Assembly: GCA_003049485.1 (NCBI GenBank)
Contig: PYST01000173.1
Span: 20,729 to 84,728, forward strand
DNA: 64,000 bases
Direction: 5' to 3'
DNA from: Ophioceras dolichostomum
Taxonomy: Eukaryota > Ascomycota > Sordariomycetes > Magnaporthales > Ophioceraceae
The notes below the pieces were generated by a model that searched no databases, had not been told where the DNA came from, and saw only the letters and a program-made list of their open reading frames with translations. The translations under genes were made by a program, and so were the position numbers. This document shows positions 1 to 12,166 of this stretch, one piece after another. Every line of letters begins with the position of its first letter. Position 1 is the first letter of the stretch.

Positions 1-2721
1 TTAGATCGGGGCGCTTTCTAGCGCTCGCTGCCGTGGCGGCCTCTCGAGACCGAGCGGCATTCCTCCGTTCCTTCTCAAGTTTCTTCTTCTTAGACTCGTC
101 GACGACGACCGTGCCGCTACCAGCGATGATGCATAGAGGGTAGTGGAGTGTTGTGCGCTCGGGTTTCGAAGGGTCGTCGTTAGGCGTGAATACGATCTTG
201 AGATGCAGTTCCTCCGAGTTGGAATCGTACTGCAAGCTAACCCGGTACTTGCCGTCGAGTCGCCTGGTGTTTTCTTCATCCACGTCGAAGAGATCGTAGC
301 AGTTCCTGAACTCGAGTGGTGGGGGACGTTCTCCCACGCGCGGTCTCAAGCCGTACAGCGGATCGCAGACGATTCGCAAGCCGAATACAGCAGTGATCCT
401 TGGCCTGCCCCTCTTCCGCTTTCTCGCAGGGCCCTGCGCCTCGCCGGACAAGCAGTCACCGGGAATGCATTCCACAAATACTGAATCCGAGTTCTGTCTC
501 CGTGTACCAGGATATCGCGCAAGAGGGCGCATACAGGCAAGCATTAGTGAGCTGCAATGTTCGCATATGATACGTGGAAATGGTAGGGATTGTCGTCTTA
601 CATAACTGGTGAGGAAGTGGACCGTCTCTGATGGATCGATATACGGCTTCCCTCCAGGTTCCTGCAGCTCAACCATCGCTAGCGTCTGCAAGCCGAAGGC
701 TGCTCCCCTTCTGTAGAAATCTTCCATCGTGAGCACTCGGCCGATGGCGTAGGCCGCGCCTAGGTCAATCATGCGACGGCTGCCAAAAGTTCGTGCCGTG
801 TGAGCGAGGCGTCCTGGGTAGAATTGACTTTCCTTGGTCGTTTGCGTCGCGTCATGAAAGACGGAGCGAAAGGCAGAGTGGAGAAAACTACCCTTAGATA
901 GGTAGGTAGGGAGGTAGGTAGGAGAGAGAGATAGGAGTAGGTTTGGGTGAGGCTTACCGCTCTATCTCAAGATCTTCGTCGAAGAGCAATGGGATGTCTC
1001 GACCGACGACGTTGGGGTTTTTGTCCTTGGCCGCCTTGACCATGCCCTTGAGGAGCTCACGAAGATACTTGTTCCTGCTGCTGCCTCCGGAGATGAATAT
1101 GACAAAGTCCGAGCCCCAGCGTTCAACTGTCTCCTGCAGTTGGATTTCGGTCATTTCGAGGGCCGGCTTGAACGTTGCGTCGAAGCAGGCCTTGAGTTCC
1201 GTCGAGGTCAGTTTGATCTCGCAGTTGGTCTCTTTGGGCCGCAGCGTCTGGTGGTCTTTTCCAGGGTCCAGGAATTGTTTTTCCTCGTTTATGTAATTGA
1301 GGAAATGTCCATAATCGCGCCGACGCTCTGCTGCGGGCAGTTGCCGGTTCCGGCCGAGGTGATCCTCGATTCGAGCGCCGATTTTGAGCGTCAGAAGCTC
1401 GCTGCCGCCAAGAGACCCTGTGTAGCAACCAACCGGCATTGCCACACGTTAGTATCGTTCGTTTCCCACGCAAAATCTAGCGCCTAGGGGCCGAGGCAGC
1501 AGAGAAGGCGGCCGTGGACTGTCACGTTCGCTCTGTCTTACCAAAGCTTCCTAGGTCGATGAACATAGGGCTCTGATCCTTCGATGAGCCGGAGGCATCC
1601 GGGGGTGGCCGATACACTTCTGCGCGAAGCCCGTTCTACCGAGTGTATCAAAGTGGCGTGGACGGTTAGCAACCCACCGGGCTCAAGGCTGCCGATGCGG
1701 CGTGGCCAATACTGGTCACACGGGCCGTACGGGTCGGCCATCCGTCCTCGCGGACGGCGCCACGCATAAGGTGCGGGCTAAAGGGTCGCGGAGGTGGGTC
1801 TTACCATGGCCATGCCTCCAAAGTCGAAAGCGAGGACGTGCTTCAACTTGCCCACCTTTTCTTCGAACTGCTTGGACTTCTTGGAGAGGAGAAAATGCAT
1901 GATCGCTTCCACTTCGAAAACTTTGTGGAAGGACTCCTCATCGGGTATCCAGTCGAATGCGGCCCTCAGCTCTTTGCGGTACTCCTCATCGACCGCTTCC
2001 ATTGTGGACCTCTTGTGGATGGTCGTCATCCAGTCGGGGACGGTGAAGGCCAGATTCACCCTGACGTCGTCTGTGTTAACTTGGCTGACCTCCTCGTCGA
2101 CCAGGGCCTTCGTCCGCCGAGAGACGAGTCGAAGGTGTTCCTGAAGTAGGCCCCTGACCCGGAGGCGCATAGTTTCCAGCAACTTCGTGTTCGCGGCGAT
2201 AGCCTTCAGCCGTTCGCCGTATGGAAACAAGTGCCACCATCCGCCCCATGTCGGACATAGCAAGGCACATGCCGCTTTCAAGGGGAGCCGATATGGATCC
2301 TCCAAAGCAGCCGCGCCGACCACTGGTTCAAGGTGCTCCGGGTCTTCATACCGCGTACCCGGCCAAAGGGAGCAATACCCACTGAAGTCCGAACGACCCG
2401 CACCTGCTCGGTTGTCAGGGATCTTGTCTGGGACCTCTGTCACCGGCTGGGAATAGCAGTGCTCGAGGCTTCCTGTATCACTGTCGATATCGTCAAAAAG
2501 CACATTGGCTCGTGTGCCGGTAGAACCTGCATCGACCCCAATTGACCTGCGATTTGGGGAAATCGAATGCTTTCAGTTCCTGTGTTTTCCAGTTGCGTGC
2601 GGTTTTGGGGGTTGGCAACCTATGCCCAGTGCCACAAGGCAGCGGGTCTTTAGGTCGTGTCATGGAAGCATAGAAGAGCGTTTACTTACACGACTAGATG
2701 TTTTCTCCGTCTTACTGGCAT
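1..2721 (-). CDS. Hsp70-like ATPase (fungal Hsp12A-type), 3' end outside window
   Basis: Multi-exon model with consistent phase: 2690-2721, 1805-2546, 1542-1572 (31-nt microexon), 958-1417, 602-887 and 1-493, still open at base 1. The visible part is about 681 residues. Exon 2 opens with an actin-like phosphate-1 motif (IGVDAGSTGTRANVLF). Later come a second phosphate-type segment (LAFDFGG) at the end of exon 2 and an adenosine-type motif (VIFISGGSSRNKYL) in exon 4. Exon 5 carries AAYAIGRVLTMEDFYRRGA, like the segment after the nucleotide fold in fungal Hsp70-like proteins. The visible tail turns basic. The ATG at 2721 was chosen because exon 1 (MPVRRRKHLV) joins in phase through a GTAAGT donor. 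These families are expanded in filamentous fungi, and their clients are mostly unknown. ATPase/chaperone-like activity is inferred from the fold. Confidence 0.82.
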
Positions 2722-4462
2722 TTTGACCGGCAGAGGGTCGGTAGTCGCCGTGTGGGGCGACTGGCCAACGAGGTCGAGGCTGTCAGGATGGAGACAAGAT
2801 GGCGGGGATTTTAAAGAAGGGTTGTCCAACGGTTCTAGTGACTGTTGGGAATTTTTTCTCGTTCCCTCCTTTAGTTTTCTGGTTGTTTCTGGGCGAACAG
2901 AAAAAGCAGAACAGAGAAAATCGACCCAGTTCAAACAGTCCAGTGCAAACGGAAGAATATTAAGTTCTAAAGGTGCCGTGGAGCGGGGAATAAAGCAGCC
3001 AGCCGTTTGATTGTTTTTTGCCCCAAACTCACTGAGCTGCCCAGGTGGAAGCAAACACTGACGATGCACCCACAAGAGCTCAAACAGCTCCGATAACGTG
3101 ATAAGCCAATGGGGAACGAGGAGTGGATGGACCGAAGAGTATCCACTCCTCTTGGGGGGACCTGCCATCCCCAAAATTGGGGCAGCACTGTGCAGTGCAG
3201 ACCCTGGGCCCTGGACATGAACCTGAACCTGAACAAGAACCGGCGAGGCTGGCCCATCCCACCAGCACGAACCCCCTCATCACTTGCTAGGAACTTTACC
3301 TACAATACATACATGGAGGTACAGCACGTTACATAGGCACTCTCGAACAGCATGTGGGTTGCATCATGTGCATTTGGGAAAGAGGATTTGAGGCTTTCCA
3401 CTATCCCTTAGAATTAACATGAATTACTACCTAGGTATCTGACGCTATTGAAGTCGGGAGTTTCGGGAGGGCTCCAGGTGGACCAGCGGGTATCCCCGTA
3501 TTTAAGTAGAAATTCAAACACGACTGGCTGACTGGAGGAGGGGTTCTTGCGTCTGACAGTGACGGCTGCCGCCCAGCCGTACCGGGGGTCATAAATTGCG
3601 GCCTGGCCAGGCCTGAGAAAATGCGGTGGTGGGGGTGGCGAAGGGAGCGGCGCGTGTTTGCCTGCTTGCTTCGCTTGCTTAACCCACCATGTTCCTCCCA
3701 TGTTCCATGTGCGAGGGAGGGGGTGGAGCACCTTTGAGCGGTCAGGTCTCGGGACCCAGCCAACTTGGTAGGCTCTCATTAACCCCGACACTTGCTAGAC
3801 GGGCTGGACAGACCCAGACAGCATTGGGGACCGCTAAGGCGCCTGGTCGCCTACCTTGCGTCTCTCCAATTTTTTCCCCCTCAGTGCCCCCTTGTTGCCT
3901 GTGCTTGCCTGCCACGCCTGTTCAGCCTCTGAGCTGCAGCGCCCAGTTGGTGTACGTAAAAAGTGGTGGGCAAGTGCGCCGGAGGGAGACGCCGAGACGC
4001 CCTGGCAAGCCCTGATCCATTCCTTCGCTCTCCAGTTTCCCCCTCCAGTCCTCCACCCACATCAGCTCAGCAGTACGTCAGACGCTTGGGCTGTTTCCGC
4101 TTCTTCCTCTTGCCTCCGTCCCTCCGTCCTGCGCTGACTCAAAAGGAAGCGGGGAAGCGTTCTCCAGCCAGCAGCGCCTTCAGCACTTTCGTACCTCTTT
4201 TCTGCTCTTTCTCTCCTTCACCTCCTCCGTAGACCGCCTTCTTTCTTTCTCGGGCCGACCACTCCTTCTTTCTACGCTAGTCAATTCCGTTTGTCGGTGG
4301 TTGGAAAGTGACTTTATCTGGAAGGAGAGCACGAGCACTATCTAGCGCAGGCACGACTTCCAGTTCTTGGTTTGGTTGGGTACGTCCTAAACTCCGTCGG
4401 AGGCCGCTTGTTTTCATCGACACTCTTTCTTGCGTGGCCTTCTTGTCTTCTCGTTCTCCTCT
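2722..4462. other. Intergenic region with divergent promoters
   Basis: No convincing gene. It separates the divergent Hsp70-like and F-box/ankyrin genes. The last ~330 bp before 4463 are strongly pyrimidine-rich on the + strand (runs of cttcctcttgcctccgtccc type), typical of a fungal core promoter and 5' leader. Short ORFs here (for example 3414-3791 minus) have no recognisable domain. Confidence 0.6.
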
Positions 4463-7438
4463 ATGTCGGATGGTGCGACTTCGGACGAGCCCACCATGGC
4501 GGGCGCATCGATGGGGTCGCTTCCCGTAGACCTCGTGCTCCTTCTCTCCAAGCTGCTGTCGACGGCAGACCAGGCCGCCCTGGCGCGCACGAGCAGGTAC
4601 TTCCACTGGATCCTCAACCCGGTGATCTACTCGGACAACGTCAAGCATGGCAACTCCTCCTGCCTTTTCGACGCGGCCAAGTCCGGCGTCGTCGGCACGC
4701 TCGAACACGCCGTCGGAGTTGGCGCGAAGGTCAACCAGTACTTCGTCCACCCAAGTGCCGCAAAGGCCGCAGCAGCCGCGGCGGCTGCGGCAGGCAGTGC
4801 GACACCGGGAGGAACCCCAGTCACCTCGGCCGACGACGACGACGCGACCGAGAATCAAGAAGCAGCGGCCGACGGCGAAGACCCATCGTCGGAGCACAGC
4901 GACCTGAGCTACACACCGCTCCACGCGGCAGCCAAGCACAACCAAGTCGACGTGGCCAGATGGCTGCTGGACAACGGCGCCGACATCAACGCCCCTTCGT
5001 GGAAGTTCTGCAACTGCCAGTACTCCGACGTCGAGCACTCTGTGTCTAGCCACGCGCCGCATCCTCCCGGATCCGTCCCCAGCCCATTTTGGCGGCCGCT
5101 CCACACGGCGCTCTGCTACCGGGCCTCCTCGGTGGCTGAGCTGCTTATCGAGCGCGGCGCCGACGTGCACTCGGTGTCGGACGAGACCGGCCGTAAGATC
5201 CCCGCCATTGCCGACGCCGCCAGCAGCGGGCTGGTCTCGACTATCAAGCTCCTCACGCTCGACACCAACCTCGACGTCAACGAGGCCGACTACGAGGGCA
5301 ACACGGCGCTGCACTACGCCGCCCTGCACTGGAAGCCCGAGATGTTCAGCGACCGTGCGTACTTCGCCCGCTCGGCCATCCCCAAGCTCCTCGTCCTGGG
5401 CGCCCGCATCGATGAACCCAACAATGCCGGCTACAGCCCTCTGCTCTTCGCCTGCCACCGCGGCAATTTCGACGCCGCCATGATACTCCTTGCTGCTGGC
5501 GCGAGCTGGGAGCCTCCCGGCCGTCGCCGCTTCTCCTTAGTTGGCAGCAGCGGCGCCTCCTGTGGCACTGGCGGCCCCCGCCTCGGCCCCCGCCTCCTCA
5601 GCGGGACCACACTCGGCCCAGTCGGCGGCCCAGTCGACACGGGCGACCGCGCGGCCTCTTCGCCGCTCTTCCACTGCTGCCTGACCCGGAGCGGCATCGC
5701 CGACCACTGCGGCGGGCGTAGGCCACCCCTGGAGCAGAACGCGTTCATGGCCTCCCGGCTGGAGCTGCTGAAGATGCTGGTCGACCGCGACGCCGACGTC
5801 GAGGGCAAGGTCAGGGGCATGACGCCGCTGATGTTCGCCACGCGCGTGTTCCCGCCCCTGACGGACTGCGCCCGCACGCTGCTGGACGCCAGCGCCGAGC
5901 CCAACGGGCGCAGCGACGACGGCCGCACCGCACTGCACTACCTCCTACAAAGCTGGCGCCAAAAGCCGGACAGCCCCGTTCCACCGGAGCCTTGGCTGCT
6001 GGACGAGTGTGCGTGCCTGCTCATCGCCCGTGGCGCGCGTCTCGACATCCCAGACTGGTCAACCAACCCCTCAACACCGCTGGAGATTCTGAGGCAGCCC
6101 AAGTACCAGCGTCTCGGCACGCTTCCCGCCATAGCACGTCAGGCTACCGCTGCCAACATCAGCCGCGTGCAGCTCGCCAAAGCACTGGAAGAAGAAGCCG
6201 CACTGCCCAACTCGTGGTGCATGAGCGACCTCCTCCTGCTCGCAGACCGCGTCTTCGGCCTCCCCGCCCGCGTCACGCGCCACCTGCTGGACCACCACCT
6301 GAACAAGATGGTCGACTGTCCCGAAGTCGACGAGGTCACGGACACGTCCTCCGACTCAGACGACGGGAACGACAACAACAACGGCCCGGACGGCAACAGC
6401 TCCTGCAAGCGCGTCAACGGCGCCACCCCCACAAAGCACGCGACCTTCGACGCCCTCGTGCGCTACCGCCGCAGCCCGCGCACCAACGACGCCCTCTTCC
6501 TCCGCACGCTCGAGAAGCGCATCCGCGGCCTCTGCCTCCGCACGCTGCAGCTCGGCGTGACCGTCCCCGGCGTGGTCCTACCGCAAGGGGGCCGTACCTA
6601 CCTCCACCTGGCCGTGCGGTGGGGCGAGAAGCCCGTGGTCGAGGCCCTCCTGGAGCGCGGCGCCGACGTGGACGTGTTCGACGACTTCTTCCAGACGCCC
6701 CTCGCCGTCGCCGTGGTCGAGGACTTCGACGAGATCGCCGAGATGCTCATGCGCGAGGTCGCCGACCCGCACCTCGCGCCCACCCCCGACGAGGCCCGTC
6801 GCCTGTACCGGCGCCAATGCGGCGAGGAAGACGACGACGACGACGAAGAGGAGGACTACCACCCCCTGGGCCGCCAGGGAACCACAACAACAACAACACC
6901 ATCCGGCGCAGCAGCAGCCGCCAATGAGGTCCTCTCCTCCTTCCTCACGCCCTTCGAGCTCGCCATCCGGCACTCCCGCCGCCGCATCCTCCAACACATG
7001 CTCTCGCACTACGCCCTCCCCACCATCCCCGCGCGCGCCTTCCACTCCTACGTCCACCGCGCCTGCGACGCCGGCGACCTCGACGTGCTGCAGCTCCTCC
7101 TCGAGAAGGGCGCCCCCGCCACCGGCGGCCCCAACTGCCCCAACCCGCCGGCCGTGCACGTCATGCGACGCATGCTCGCGCGCCCCTTCAGCGCCGCCGT
7201 GGCGCTCAAGGCGTTCGACGCCGTCACGCTGCTTGTCAAGCACGGGGCGGGGCTGGACGAGATGGACTCCCGCGCCAGGAGCGTCAGGTCGCTGCTCCGG
7301 AGCCTGACCGGGGACGGGCAGACGGACCCCCAGCTGGTGCGGCTGGCGGAGCTGTTCGCGCACGAGCACGACCTGTCGGGCGACGACGGGGTCTTCTGTT
7401 TTGAGCTGGAGGAGGAGTATCAGCTTAGGAACTGGTGA
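4463..7438 (+). CDS. F-box-like / ankyrin repeat protein
   Basis: Intron-free gene of 991 residues. The reading frame opens upstream at a TTG, so the first in-frame ATG (4463) is taken as start; ATGs at 4496 and 4511 are alternatives. An F-box-like segment (LPVDLVLLLSKLL, then TSRYFHWILNPVIY) lies near residues 18-60, followed by an alanine run and an acidic linker. Ankyrin repeats follow, with consensus pieces such as TPLHAAAKHNQVDVARWLL, NTALHYAAL, AGYSPLLFACHRGNFDAA and YLHLAVRWGEKPVVEALLE, separated by long insertions including an acidic D/E patch near residue 800. F-box proteins usually recruit substrates to SCF ubiquitin ligases and ankyrins bind partners. The target is unknown. Codon use is very GC-rich, so several long antisense ORFs overlap it. 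Confidence 0.85.
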   Translation: MSDGATSDEPTMAGASMGSLPVDLVLLLSKLLSTADQAALARTSRYFHWILNPVIYSDNVKHGNSSCLFDAAKSGVVGTLEHAVGVGAKVNQYFVHPSAAKAAAAAAAAAGSATPGGTPVTSADDDDATENQEAAADGEDPSSEHSDLSYTPLHAAAKHNQVDVARWLLDNGADINAPSWKFCNCQYSDVEHSVSSHAPHPPGSVPSPFWRPLHTALCYRASSVAELLIERGADVHSVSDETGRKIPAIADAASSGLVSTIKLLTLDTNLDVNEADYEGNTALHYAALHWKPEMFSDRAYFARSAIPKLLVLGARIDEPNNAGYSPLLFACHRGNFDAAMILLAAGASWEPPGRRRFSLVGSSGASCGTGGPRLGPRLLSGTTLGPVGGPVDTGDRAASSPLFHCCLTRSGIADHCGGRRPPLEQNAFMASRLELLKMLVDRDADVEGKVRGMTPLMFATRVFPPLTDCARTLLDASAEPNGRSDDGRTALHYLLQSWRQKPDSPVPPEPWLLDECACLLIARGARLDIPDWSTNPSTPLEILRQPKYQRLGTLPAIARQATAANISRVQLAKALEEEAALPNSWCMSDLLLLADRVFGLPARVTRHLLDHHLNKMVDCPEVDEVTDTSSDSDDGNDNNNGPDGNSSCKRVNGATPTKHATFDALVRYRRSPRTNDALFLRTLEKRIRGLCLRTLQLGVTVPGVVLPQGGRTYLHLAVRWGEKPVVEALLERGADVDVFDDFFQTPLAVAVVEDFDEIAEMLMREVADPHLAPTPDEARRLYRRQCGEEDDDDDEEEDYHPLGRQGTTTTTTPSGAAAAANEVLSSFLTPFELAIRHSRRRILQHMLSHYALPTIPARAFHSYVHRACDAGDLDVLQLLLEKGAPATGGPNCPNPPAVHVMRRMLARPFSAAVALKAFDAVTLLVKHGAGLDEMDSRARSVRSLLRSLTGDGQTDPQLVRLAELFAHEHDLSGDDGVFCFELEEEYQLRNW

Positions 7439-8485
7439 ATCGATGGGTGCCCACCCCTACTCCTAACTTAAGTACATACCCACCTACCGACTCTCCATAG
7501 GACGGACCTGAACGACAGAGACGACACAAGAACCTACCTACACGCACAGACGATCAAGATTGACTATGTTCTTCTTTTTTTCCCTCTCTTTATTCTCTAT
7601 GCTCTGGATGGATTCGGCGAATCTAGAGTCTTTTGACGGTTTACCCGGGCGTTTTTTTTTTTCCCTTCCATAATACCAGCAAGCGGCTTACGCCCACGAC
7701 CAAACCACCACACCAGCTTCACCCTGCCGAGTGGCCGGGTAGCAACGAACCTTGGGAAGCCTGATGACTTTTCCTCTTTTTCTTTTCGCGACAACGACAA
7801 CTCCAGGCAACGAAAGACGATCCAGGAGATGAGGCCGAGGAGAGAGTGCAGCCTCGAATTCAAGAATTTCCCCCCCTCACTTTACCTCTTTTTTTTTTCT
7901 TTTTTATACCATGTCCTTTCTGGTCTACCTTCTACAGTACGATGATGCTCTCCACTTACACCGTCGTTCTGGATCAAGAAGTCGTTGAGGAACCTGCTCT
8001 CAGACTCGACTCCCTCTTTCCGATCGCGCTCTGCTTTCTGGATCTAGGGTGTTGGGTATCTTTTTTTTTCCTACAAAGGGCGTCTTTTCGATCGGATGGA
8101 TGGATGGGACTAGGAACGGGTTGGCTTTATTGGGACCTGGATTGTTAGGTTGGTAGGCGTTAGCGCAATATATATCCCTTGATTTTGGTCCTTACACGTT
8201 GACGGTGAAATTGATATCGACACGAGCCCCGCCGCGATGTTTCCAGCTGGCTGAACCTCGACAAAAGTGCTCGGTGGTCGAGTGCACCCAGCTGATAGTG
8301 TCAAAGAAAATAAAACTAACATTAACGGTATTGGGATACGCTAGAAAAATCCCGCCTATTTCTCCCAATCGCTCCCCTGCCCCTTCCCTCTCGTTCGTAT
8401 GTTTTTTCCGGGCCCTGATTCACTCGAATCAACAGTCGTCCACCAGCATTACCAACACCCCAACAACCCAACGTCTATCTACCCG
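7439..8485. other. Intergenic, convergent 3' regions
   Basis: 3' flanks of the F-box/ankyrin gene and the phospholipase D gene. It contains T/C-rich runs (7570-7590, 7650-7665, 7888-7905, 8060-8070) but no convincing gene or RNA. Confidence 0.55.
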
Positions 8486-11431
8486 TCACGTATAGATACT
8501 CTCCGTGATCTGATTAATCTGCAGCCCCTTCTCCGCCATCTCAGCCTCGCAGAGGAAGTCGAGCTGCATCCACACCAGGTGTCCCTTGATCTCGTCCAGT
8601 CTGCGCCGGACGTCCTCGGCCGGGATGAAACGGTCGAAGATGTGGCCGGCCTTGACGCCCTTCGGCGGGCGGTAGTGGTCGTAGTCCTCGAAGGTGCGAA
8701 CTAGTAAAACGTAAGAAAAAGAAGCAGGTCAGTTTAGCTACTAATGGATGCCTATGCCATGTATAGATGGTATGGATGGCAACGGCAGGACCGCAAGCGG
8801 AAAGAGATGGAGGGAAAAAAAACGCACCATGATCATCAGGATCAGCATGGAACAAATGCCTATAAACCTCCGTATTCTTACTCGCCTGCGTCGTCCAAGT
8901 CTCCCACAACCCCTCATCCAGCGGATCCTCCACGAACTTCCAGCTCTCATCATCCCCATCCCTCACGTTGTTCGGCGAGTCCTCCCCCGGCGGCATCGCA
9001 TTCGGGTCGCCCGTCGCGTCCGGGTCCTGAGGGGGCAGGAGCCCCAGGTGCTCGCGCCACAGGTACCTGCGCAGCGTGGCGGCGTGGTAACCCGCCTCGA
9101 AGGGCTGGCCGTCCATGACCGACGGGATCAGCCGGCGGTCCTCCATCACGATGCTCAGCTCGCTGTCGTGGTGGCCCTCCTGGCTGCGGTCGTTGAGGTT
9201 GCTGCTGCCGCAGACGACGATTCGGTCGTCGACGATGAGGAGCTTCGAGTGGATGTACAGCTCCTCCTGGATCCAGTTCGCGACCTCGTCCTTGGGCTGC
9301 CCCTCCCACGGCTCCGAGGACAGGGGGCCGTCCGCGCCCGCCATCATGTGGTGCGATACTGTGGCGGCGGTTTTGGGCTTCTGCTGCTGCGAAGCTTCAA
9401 ACTTGCGCTTCGCGTCCGTCTCGCGCTCCTCGACCTCGCTCGGGAGCTGCTCCTGCTCCTCCTCCTGCTGCCGGGCCTGGTTCTGCTCCGCTCTGCTGCC
9501 CATGTGCGTGTCCCTGCCGTCCTCCGGGTCCGACGTGCCGTGTATGGCCTTGCCCATGATCTCCTCGGCCTCTGCGCGCTGGACGTCCTGGTAGCGCACG
9601 CCGGACTCCTTCTCGCGGCGGTCGATCTCGGGTGTGCGGTTCAGGCGGTCGTAGGCGCGCAGGTTGAACAAGAAGATGTGCTTGGTCGGGTCGACGCCCT
9701 CCTTGCGCACCTGCTCGAAGATCGAGTGCTCGCCGCGGAGGATCGACTTGTACTGGTAGTCCATGATCGCCCGGGTGCCCGTGGCGGCGTCGTCGCGCAG
9801 GTCGCCCGCGAAGCCGGGCACGGCGGGGATGAGGATGATGACGCGGAACTTGCGGCCCTCCTTGCCGGCGCGCACGACGGCGTCCACGATGGCCCGACCG
9901 ATGGTGTTGTGAATGGGCGACTGCTGGTCGCCCGTGGCCGTGATGAAGAACTGGTTCTCGATGTAGACGTAGTGCTGGGCGTTTCGGATGATCTCGCAGT
10001 AGGCGTTCTGGATCGACCGGTCCGTCAGGATTCCGCTCGACCAGTCGGAGCTGGACCGGACGACCTGGGCGTGGACGGTGCCGCGGTTGTCCAAGTTCTT
10101 GCTGGCCAGGGGCGACAGCGGGTGCTTGATGTACTCGCCGACGGGGTGGCTGGGCCGCTGCACGCCGACCAAGTCCTCGTCCTCGCCTTGGCGGCCCTCG
10201 AGCTCCAGCCAGTCGAAGCGGTTGTCGCGCTTGTACTTGTCGCGCTTCACGAAATTCCAGCGCAGCACAAAGTGCTCGGCGATGTCGTAGACGCAGGGCC
10301 CGATGACGCCCATGGCCACGTCGTGCCAGGGCATGCGGCCGTACTCGGCCTTGCTAAGTTCGTTCTGGCGCCAGTCCTGCACGTTCTTGAAGTCCATGAC
10401 GCGGTTGTTGTTGAAGTCTTGGCCGGCCCAGATCTCGTTAGCCACGCCCTCCGGGTGCATGTCGGACAGCGTGTGCTGGTGGCTGTCCCAACGGCCGAAG
10501 CAGAGGTCCAGCCCGCCGATGAAGGCGACGCTGTAGTCGATCACGATGAACTTCTCGTGGTGCGCCCAGTAGAAGGTCATATCGGCCGCATTCTCGAACA
10601 CGTTGTGGTCCGGGTGGCGCTGGACGCGAATATTGCCATGGCCAGGGCTGCCCTCGGGACAGAGAGCCTGCAGGGCGTGCTTCGTGTGCTCCGAGTTGCA
10701 CGTCAAGGCCGCCTCGACCTCGCGGTACACGGTGACGTAGATCTTGACGCCCGCCTCGGCCTTGCGCTTCAGCACCTGGTCCAGCCGCCATTCCTGGTTA
10801 TAGTAGGGCGGTCGTCGCAGGAATAGCTCGGGCGACAGCCACCAGTCCGCGATGTAGATAGTCTCCTTGGCCTGCTCCAGAGCCTCCGAAACAGCCCAGC
10901 AGTAGTCACGCCCATCCACGTACCACTTGATCAGGTTGCCGTCGTGCTCGGGAAAGTAGGACTGGAAACGGTGGGATTCGCAGGCTTTGGTCCGCTTCTT
11001 GTCGCAGGCCTTCTCGTGTTCTTCGTCGTGACGGTGCTGCGGGTTGAACTGCAAGAGGACAGAGTTGGGGGCCAGTCAGTCCAGGTAAGTTTCGCTGGAA
11101 ATGCCCAAGAGGAGAGGGGAAGCCGAATGGCACGTACAATGTTTGCAAACTTGCCGATTTGGTGTCTAGAACAAAAGGGCAGAGTCGAAGATACACGATC
11201 AGCACGCAGCTTCGAGCCACTTGTCGTCACGGAGTTGTGGTCGGCATGGCCGAGAGGGCGTGGACTCTCCCTCAGAGGAATAGACTATGAGAATGGGATA
11301 GAGTCAGAGAGGAGAGGCCGTCCTTACTTTTTGTGCGTCAGGTGGACTTTCATGTTATGTAGGTGGGTGTCTTCGAGCTTGTCCTTCATCTCGCTGAAGT
11401 CGGTCTTCAGCTTGTCGAAGAATCCCGCCAT
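8486..11431 (-). CDS. Phospholipase D, two HKD motifs
   Basis: Four-exon gene, phase-consistent: 11328-11431, 11138-11165, 8828-11048 and 8486-8700, giving 855 residues. It carries both catalytic HKD motifs of the PLD superfamily, HHEKFIVID near residue 208 and HSKLLIVDD in the C-terminal half, plus the flanking family blocks IENQFFITAT, GLDLCFGRWD and CGSSNLNDRS. The family hydrolyses phosphatidylcholine to phosphatidic acid and choline. There are no PX or PH domains and no signal peptide, so this is a short fungal PldA-type enzyme, probably cytosolic or peripheral on membranes. The N-terminus (MAGFFDKLKTDFSEMKDKLE) looks like an amphipathic helix. A low-complexity E/Q-rich insert separates the two catalytic halves. 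Two palindromic TGACGTCA sites lie about 650-740 bp upstream of the ATG. Confidence 0.93.
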
Positions 11432-12075
11432 CTTGGTGGAGCTAATCGCGTACCTACTACCCTTCCGAGTTACGTTCACGTCCGGAGAGGGGAGAAGCAG
11501 CAGAGCTTTGGCGAAGAGAATGTCTGCGGGCGCAAACTAAACACAATCAATACACTATCAACTGAGAGAGGGGGAGTTGCGGTGAAGAAGAACGTCGGTC
11601 TGGCTCGATCTAGATGTAGACTGGTAGGACTGGTGGTCTTGGTTCCAAGTTCCAGGTATATTAGGTACAAGTACCTTAGTCTAGGACTGGCTGCATACAA
11701 GACAATACAAGAATCTCAGCTGAGAGAAACTGGGACGATAATGGGCGCATTGCGTCGCACTTCAAGGCGAACAGCGGGGTACCTGCGATGTCATGATTGT
11801 TACCCTCATTCGCCAATGCTTGCTAATGCCCAGGTTCCAATGAGGAGCATCCACTAGAGCAGTTCGGGTGCAGCGTAAGGCAAACCTGCAGGAAGGGTCT
11901 TGGACCCGGTTAACTCGGCATCGCACGTGAAGCTGGGCACGACTGCTACCCTAAAACCGTCGTACAGCTTTGAGAAATAGAGCACGCGACAGAAACGTCG
12001 GTAGTGGGCGACACGTTCCTTTTCGATGTTGTCGTGGTGGTGATGCTGTGCAGCCTTGCCGCTCCCACTCAAATG

Positions 12076-12083
12076 TGACGTCA
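12076..12083. promoter_or_regulatory. CRE/ATF palindrome TGACGTCA (distal to PLD)
   Basis: Perfect 8-bp palindrome bound by bZIP factors of the ATF/CREB family. A second identical copy lies 91 bp further upstream, and the nearest downstream gene on the minus strand is phospholipase D. Sequence match only; function inferred. Confidence 0.4.
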
Positions 12084-12166
12084 TGCTAGTTGATGATGGG
12101 GAGCGGGAATGGCTTCCCTGCCAGGGACCACTTCCATCACCACCACCGCAGCATCATGAGCGGAGC

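Noticed and set aside
4277..5458. 393-codon minus ORF and others (5431-5928, 6578-7369) opposite the F-box/ankyrin gene
   Set aside because: Antisense shadows of a GC-rich coding region; no motif.
8748..10826. 692-codon + strand ORF opposite phospholipase D
   Set aside because: Exact antisense of the catalytic exon; open only because of the high GC at third codon positions. The product is L/V/R-rich with no domain.
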